51,170 nucleotides of DNA. Origin: Acidimicrobiales bacterium (GTDB taxonomy: Bacteria > Actinomycetota > Acidimicrobiia > Acidimicrobiales > Iamiaceae). A program made the position numbers and the translations under genes. The stretch lies in contig JAOBWM010000176.1 of the NCBI GenBank assembly GCA_025463365.1, positions 1 to 51,170 on the forward strand, written 5' to 3'. Positions 48,712 to 51,170 of the stretch are shown here, one piece after another (position 1 is the stretch's first letter; every line of letters begins with the position of its first letter). A model generated the notes under the pieces. That model made no database searches and had not been told where the DNA came from. It saw only the letters and a list, made by a program, of their open reading frames with translations.

Positions 48712-50646
48712 ATGGCCTACCAGTCGCTCTACCGCCGCTACCGACCCCGCCGGTTCAGCGATGTGCGCGGCCAGGAGCACGTGGTCCGGGCCCTGCGCAA
48801 CGCCGTCCGCGACGAGCGCGTCGGCCATGCCTACCTGTTCAGCGGGCCCCGCGGCACGGGCAAGACCTCGACCGCCCGGATCCTCGCCAAGGCCCTCAAC
48901 TGCGAGGACCTCGACGGCGGCGAGCCCGACGGCACCTGTGACAGCTGCCTGGCCATCGACGCCGGCACGTCCTACGACGTCCAGGAGCTCGACGCCGCCT
49001 CCAACAACAAGGTGGAGGACGTCCGGGACCTCATCGCCCGCGTGGCCCTCGGGTCCCCGGGTCGCACGAAGGTGTACATCCTCGACGAGGTCCACATGCT
49101 CACCGCGGCGGCGTCGGCCTCGCTGCTGAAGACGCTCGAGGAGCCGCCGGACCATGTGGTCTTCGTGCTGGCCACCACCGATCCGCAGAAGGTGCTCGAC
49201 ACCATCCGGAGCCGCACGCAGCACTTCGAGTTCCACCTGCTCTCGGCCGAGGAGCTCTCCGAGCACGTCGCGTGGGTGATCCACGACGCCGGCCTCGACC
49301 TCCCCGACGACGTGATCGAGTACGTGGTCCGCCAGGGCAAGGGCTCGGCGCGCGACACGCTCTCGGCGCTCGACCAGGTGGCCGCGGCCGGCGGTGTGCT
49401 CGACCGGGGCGATGCGGTGATCGACCTCCTCGACGCCATCGCGGCGGGGGACGCAGGCCGGTCGCTCGTGGCGGTCGCTGACGCCGTGTCGTCGGGCCGC
49501 GATCCACGTGTCCTCGGCGAGGCGGTGCTGGCCCGGTTGCGCGACATCTTCCTGCTGCGGATGGGCGCGTCCACCGACCACCTCCCTCCGGGCGACATCG
49601 ACAAGGTCCAGGCCTGGGCCGACCAGCTGGGCGACCGGGCCACCACCCGCGCCCTCGAGGAGGTCGGCGACGCGCTGTTGGAGATGCGCCAGGCCCCCGA
49701 CCCCCGGATCCCGCTCGAGGTGGCGCTCGTGAAGATCACCCGGGTCGCCGGCGACACGTCGATCGACGGCCTGGCCGCCCGCGTGGCCGCCCTCGAAGCT
49801 GCCGTCGCCTCGGGCGCGGCCGCGAGCCCTGCGGCCACTCCTCCCTCCCTGGCCACTCCTGTCGCCCCCGCCGCTCCTCGCCCTGGCGCCCCGGCGCCGC
49901 GACCGGCGGCGACGGCCGCTCCGTCCACGCCGGCGCCCTCCGCGCCGTCTCCCTCGGCCGAGCCGGCCAGCTCCAGCGGTCGACCGGCCGACATCGCCCG
50001 GGCCCAGCTGGCCGCGCAACGGGCCCAGCGCGGTGGCGGTGGCTCGCGCCCCGGGCCGTCGCGGCCCGCTTCCGCGTCGCCAACGGCTGCGCCTGCGTCC
50101 GCGCCGGAGCCGACCCCGGCTCCGTCCGAACCAGGCCCCACGTCCGCGCCAGCCCCCACGTCCGCTCCGGCGCCTGAGTCTGAGCCGACGAGCGCCGGTG
50201 CCGAGTCCGCGCCCACGACCGCGGGGGGGTCGATGCCGGACCCCGATGGGCTGACGGCGCTGTGGACCGAGTCCGTGCTGCCCGGGCTGGGTGGGCTGGC
50301 CAAGGCCATGTACTCGGCCGGTCACTTCACCGAGGTCCAGGGCAGCACCGCGGTCTTCGCGCTGCCCAACGAGGTCCATCGGCAGAAGTGCGAGCAGAAG
50401 CTGGGCGAGGTCGAGGCCGCGCTGTCGGCCCGCATCGGCTCCCCGGTGAAGCTGCGCCTCGTGGTCGAGGCCGACGGCTCCGGCGGCGGGACCGCGCCCG
50501 ATGGGTCGCCTGCCACGCCGGCGCCGGCCGACGAGGACCACCTCGGAGGGGCCGATGTCCACGACCTCGACGATGCACCCGACGCCCCGAGCGGCGGGCT
50601 CGCCGCCCTCACCGAGGCCTTCCCCGGCTCCGAGCTCGTCGAATGA
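48712..50646 (+). CDS. dnaX: DNA polymerase III subunit gamma/tau
   Basis: 644-residue clamp-loader ATPase. YRRYRPRRFSDVRGQEHVV, Walker A GPRGTGKTSTARILAKALNC, zinc Cys in CEDLDGG and CDSC, Walker B ILDEVHMLT, and sensor/SRC-like IRSRTQHFEFH. After the collar (about 240-360) a long Pro/Ala/Ser linker (about 365-500, with PTSAPA repeats) precedes a C-terminal tau-like domain. No slippery A-rich site is visible, so only the full form is expected. Followed 85 bases later by ybaB. Confidence 0.95.
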   Translation: MAYQSLYRRYRPRRFSDVRGQEHVVRALRNAVRDERVGHAYLFSGPRGTGKTSTARILAKALNCEDLDGGEPDGTCDSCLAIDAGTSYDVQELDAASNNKVEDVRDLIARVALGSPGRTKVYILDEVHMLTAAASASLLKTLEEPPDHVVFVLATTDPQKVLDTIRSRTQHFEFHLLSAEELSEHVAWVIHDAGLDLPDDVIEYVVRQGKGSARDTLSALDQVAAAGGVLDRGDAVIDLLDAIAAGDAGRSLVAVADAVSSGRDPRVLGEAVLARLRDIFLLRMGASTDHLPPGDIDKVQAWADQLGDRATTRALEEVGDALLEMRQAPDPRIPLEVALVKITRVAGDTSIDGLAARVAALEAAVASGAAASPAATPPSLATPVAPAAPRPGAPAPRPAATAAPSTPAPSAPSPSAEPASSSGRPADIARAQLAAQRAQRGGGGSRPGPSRPASASPTAAPASAPEPTPAPSEPGPTSAPAPTSAPAPESEPTSAGAESAPTTAGGSMPDPDGLTALWTESVLPGLGGLAKAMYSAGHFTEVQGSTAVFALPNEVHRQKCEQKLGEVEAALSARIGSPVKLRLVVEADGSGGGTAPDGSPATPAPADEDHLGGADVHDLDDAPDAPSGGLAALTEAFPGSELVE

Positions 50647-50731
50647 TCGTTCGACCGATCCTTCGACCGTCACCCCGCCGCCCCATCCGCCCCAACCATC
50701 CCCCCGCCCGATCCGCCCCCCGGAGGAACCC

Positions 50732-51170
50732 ATGAGCCCCGATGACGACCGTCCCATCACCCCCGACCAGGTGGTCCACGGGCATGGCCTGGCCGACGAT
50801 CCGCTCGACGGCCCGCACACCCCCGGCTCGCTCGGCGAGGACCCCCTTGCGGCCCTGCTCGGCGGCGGGGACTCCGGTCTCGACTTCGGCGCCCTCATGG
50901 AGCAGGCGTCCAACCTCCAGGCACAACTGCTCGCCGCCCAGGCCGAAGCGGCCGACTCCGTGGTCGAGGGCGTGGCCGGCGGGGGAGCGGTGCGCATCGA
51001 GGTCACCGGCGGCCACCAGTTCCGGTCCGTCACCATCGCCCGAGAGGCGGTGGACCCCGACGACGTCGAGATGCTCCAGGACCTCGTGCTCGCCGCGCTC
51101 CACGATGCCGCCGAGCGGATCGAGGAGCTCCAGGCCGGTTCGGTCGACCTGAAGGGCCTCGGCCTCGACG
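50732..51170 (+). CDS. YbaB/EbfC nucleoid-associated protein, 3' partial
   Basis: Starts at the ATG after GGAGGAACCC and runs off the window with no stop (146 codons visible). An acidic N-terminal extension of about 55 residues precedes the family core: FGALMEQASNLQAQLLAAQ, VEGVAGGGAVRIEVTGGHQF, and DVEMLQDLVLAALHDAAER. A small DNA-binding dimer. dnaX-ybaB-recR order is standard, so recR probably follows. The long acidic N-terminus is longer than usual. Confidence 0.92.
   Translation, partial: MSPDDDRPITPDQVVHGHGLADDPLDGPHTPGSLGEDPLAALLGGGDSGLDFGALMEQASNLQAQLLAAQAEAADSVVEGVAGGGAVRIEVTGGHQFRSVTIAREAVDPDDVEMLQDLVLAALHDAAERIEELQAGSVDLKGLGLD

Noticed and set aside
48712-50646. Programmed frameshift making gamma and tau from dnaX
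   Set aside because: No A-rich slippery heptamer or following hairpin of the E. coli kind is visible.
48037-51036. 999-residue minus-strand frame across dnaX
   Set aside because: Overlaps dnaX, ybaB and the peptidase; composition is that of a shadow frame.

Overview
This window is high-GC, gene-dense chromosomal DNA that looks like it comes from an actinobacterium of the class Acidimicrobiia (an Iamia/Ilumatobacter-type lineage). That placement is inference. It rests on the codon use, many GTG starts, promoter hexamers of the TAnnnT type lying 6-10 bases before start codons (leaderless transcription), type IV pilus genes of Gram-positive type, and the ffs / tRNA-Ser / dnaX / ybaB cluster. 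I see no insertion sequences, phage genes, CRISPR arrays or rRNA genes.

Layout. 1-3350: E2 (5' end cut by the window) and a fused alpha-beta E1 of a 2-oxoacid dehydrogenase. 3369-5510: small membrane protein, hexapeptide acyltransferase, trmB. 5589-14484: type IV pilus block with pilB, pilC, major pilin pilA, a convergent pilT, a second PilT-like ATPase, an O-antigen-ligase-like protein with a C-terminal tail of helical repeats, and an orphan pilin. 14492-19926: Wzx-like flippase, two alpha/beta hydrolases (one without its serine), polyprenyl synthase, NAD-dependent sugar epimerase, xseB-xseA. 21398-24736: large secreted esterase-like protein and sodB. 24833-27982: multidrug ABC exporter, MarR regulator and divergent yceI with clear operators. 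28119-31987: VOC, RDD and MBL proteins, tRNA-Ser(CGA), tadA, DUF2277, TetR.

32121-38385 is the most unusual part: a translationally coupled operon of three minor pilins (PilV-, PilW- and PilX-like). The first is 1508 residues long. It joins a class III signal/pilin stalk to a DNRLRE-type domain and then to about seven ricin-B-like beta-trefoil units, the last five in an alternating A-B-A-B-A order. The second also ends in a DNRLRE-like domain. The likely meaning is a lectin-tipped type IV pilus that binds polysaccharide. After it come a COG4315-type lipoprotein, a family 2 glycosyltransferase, a hybrid histidine kinase, a DUF2182/DUF1326 pair, an aldo/keto reductase and a methyltransferase.

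46745-51170: tRNA-Ser(GGA) and SRP RNA on the minus strand, a secreted peptidase-like lipoprotein, then dnaX and the start of ybaB/ebfC (cut by the window end). The pilus assembly block and the minor pilin operon are about 18 kb apart but should serve one machine; prepilin peptidase and pilMNO are not in the window. Several surface-glycan genes lie between them.
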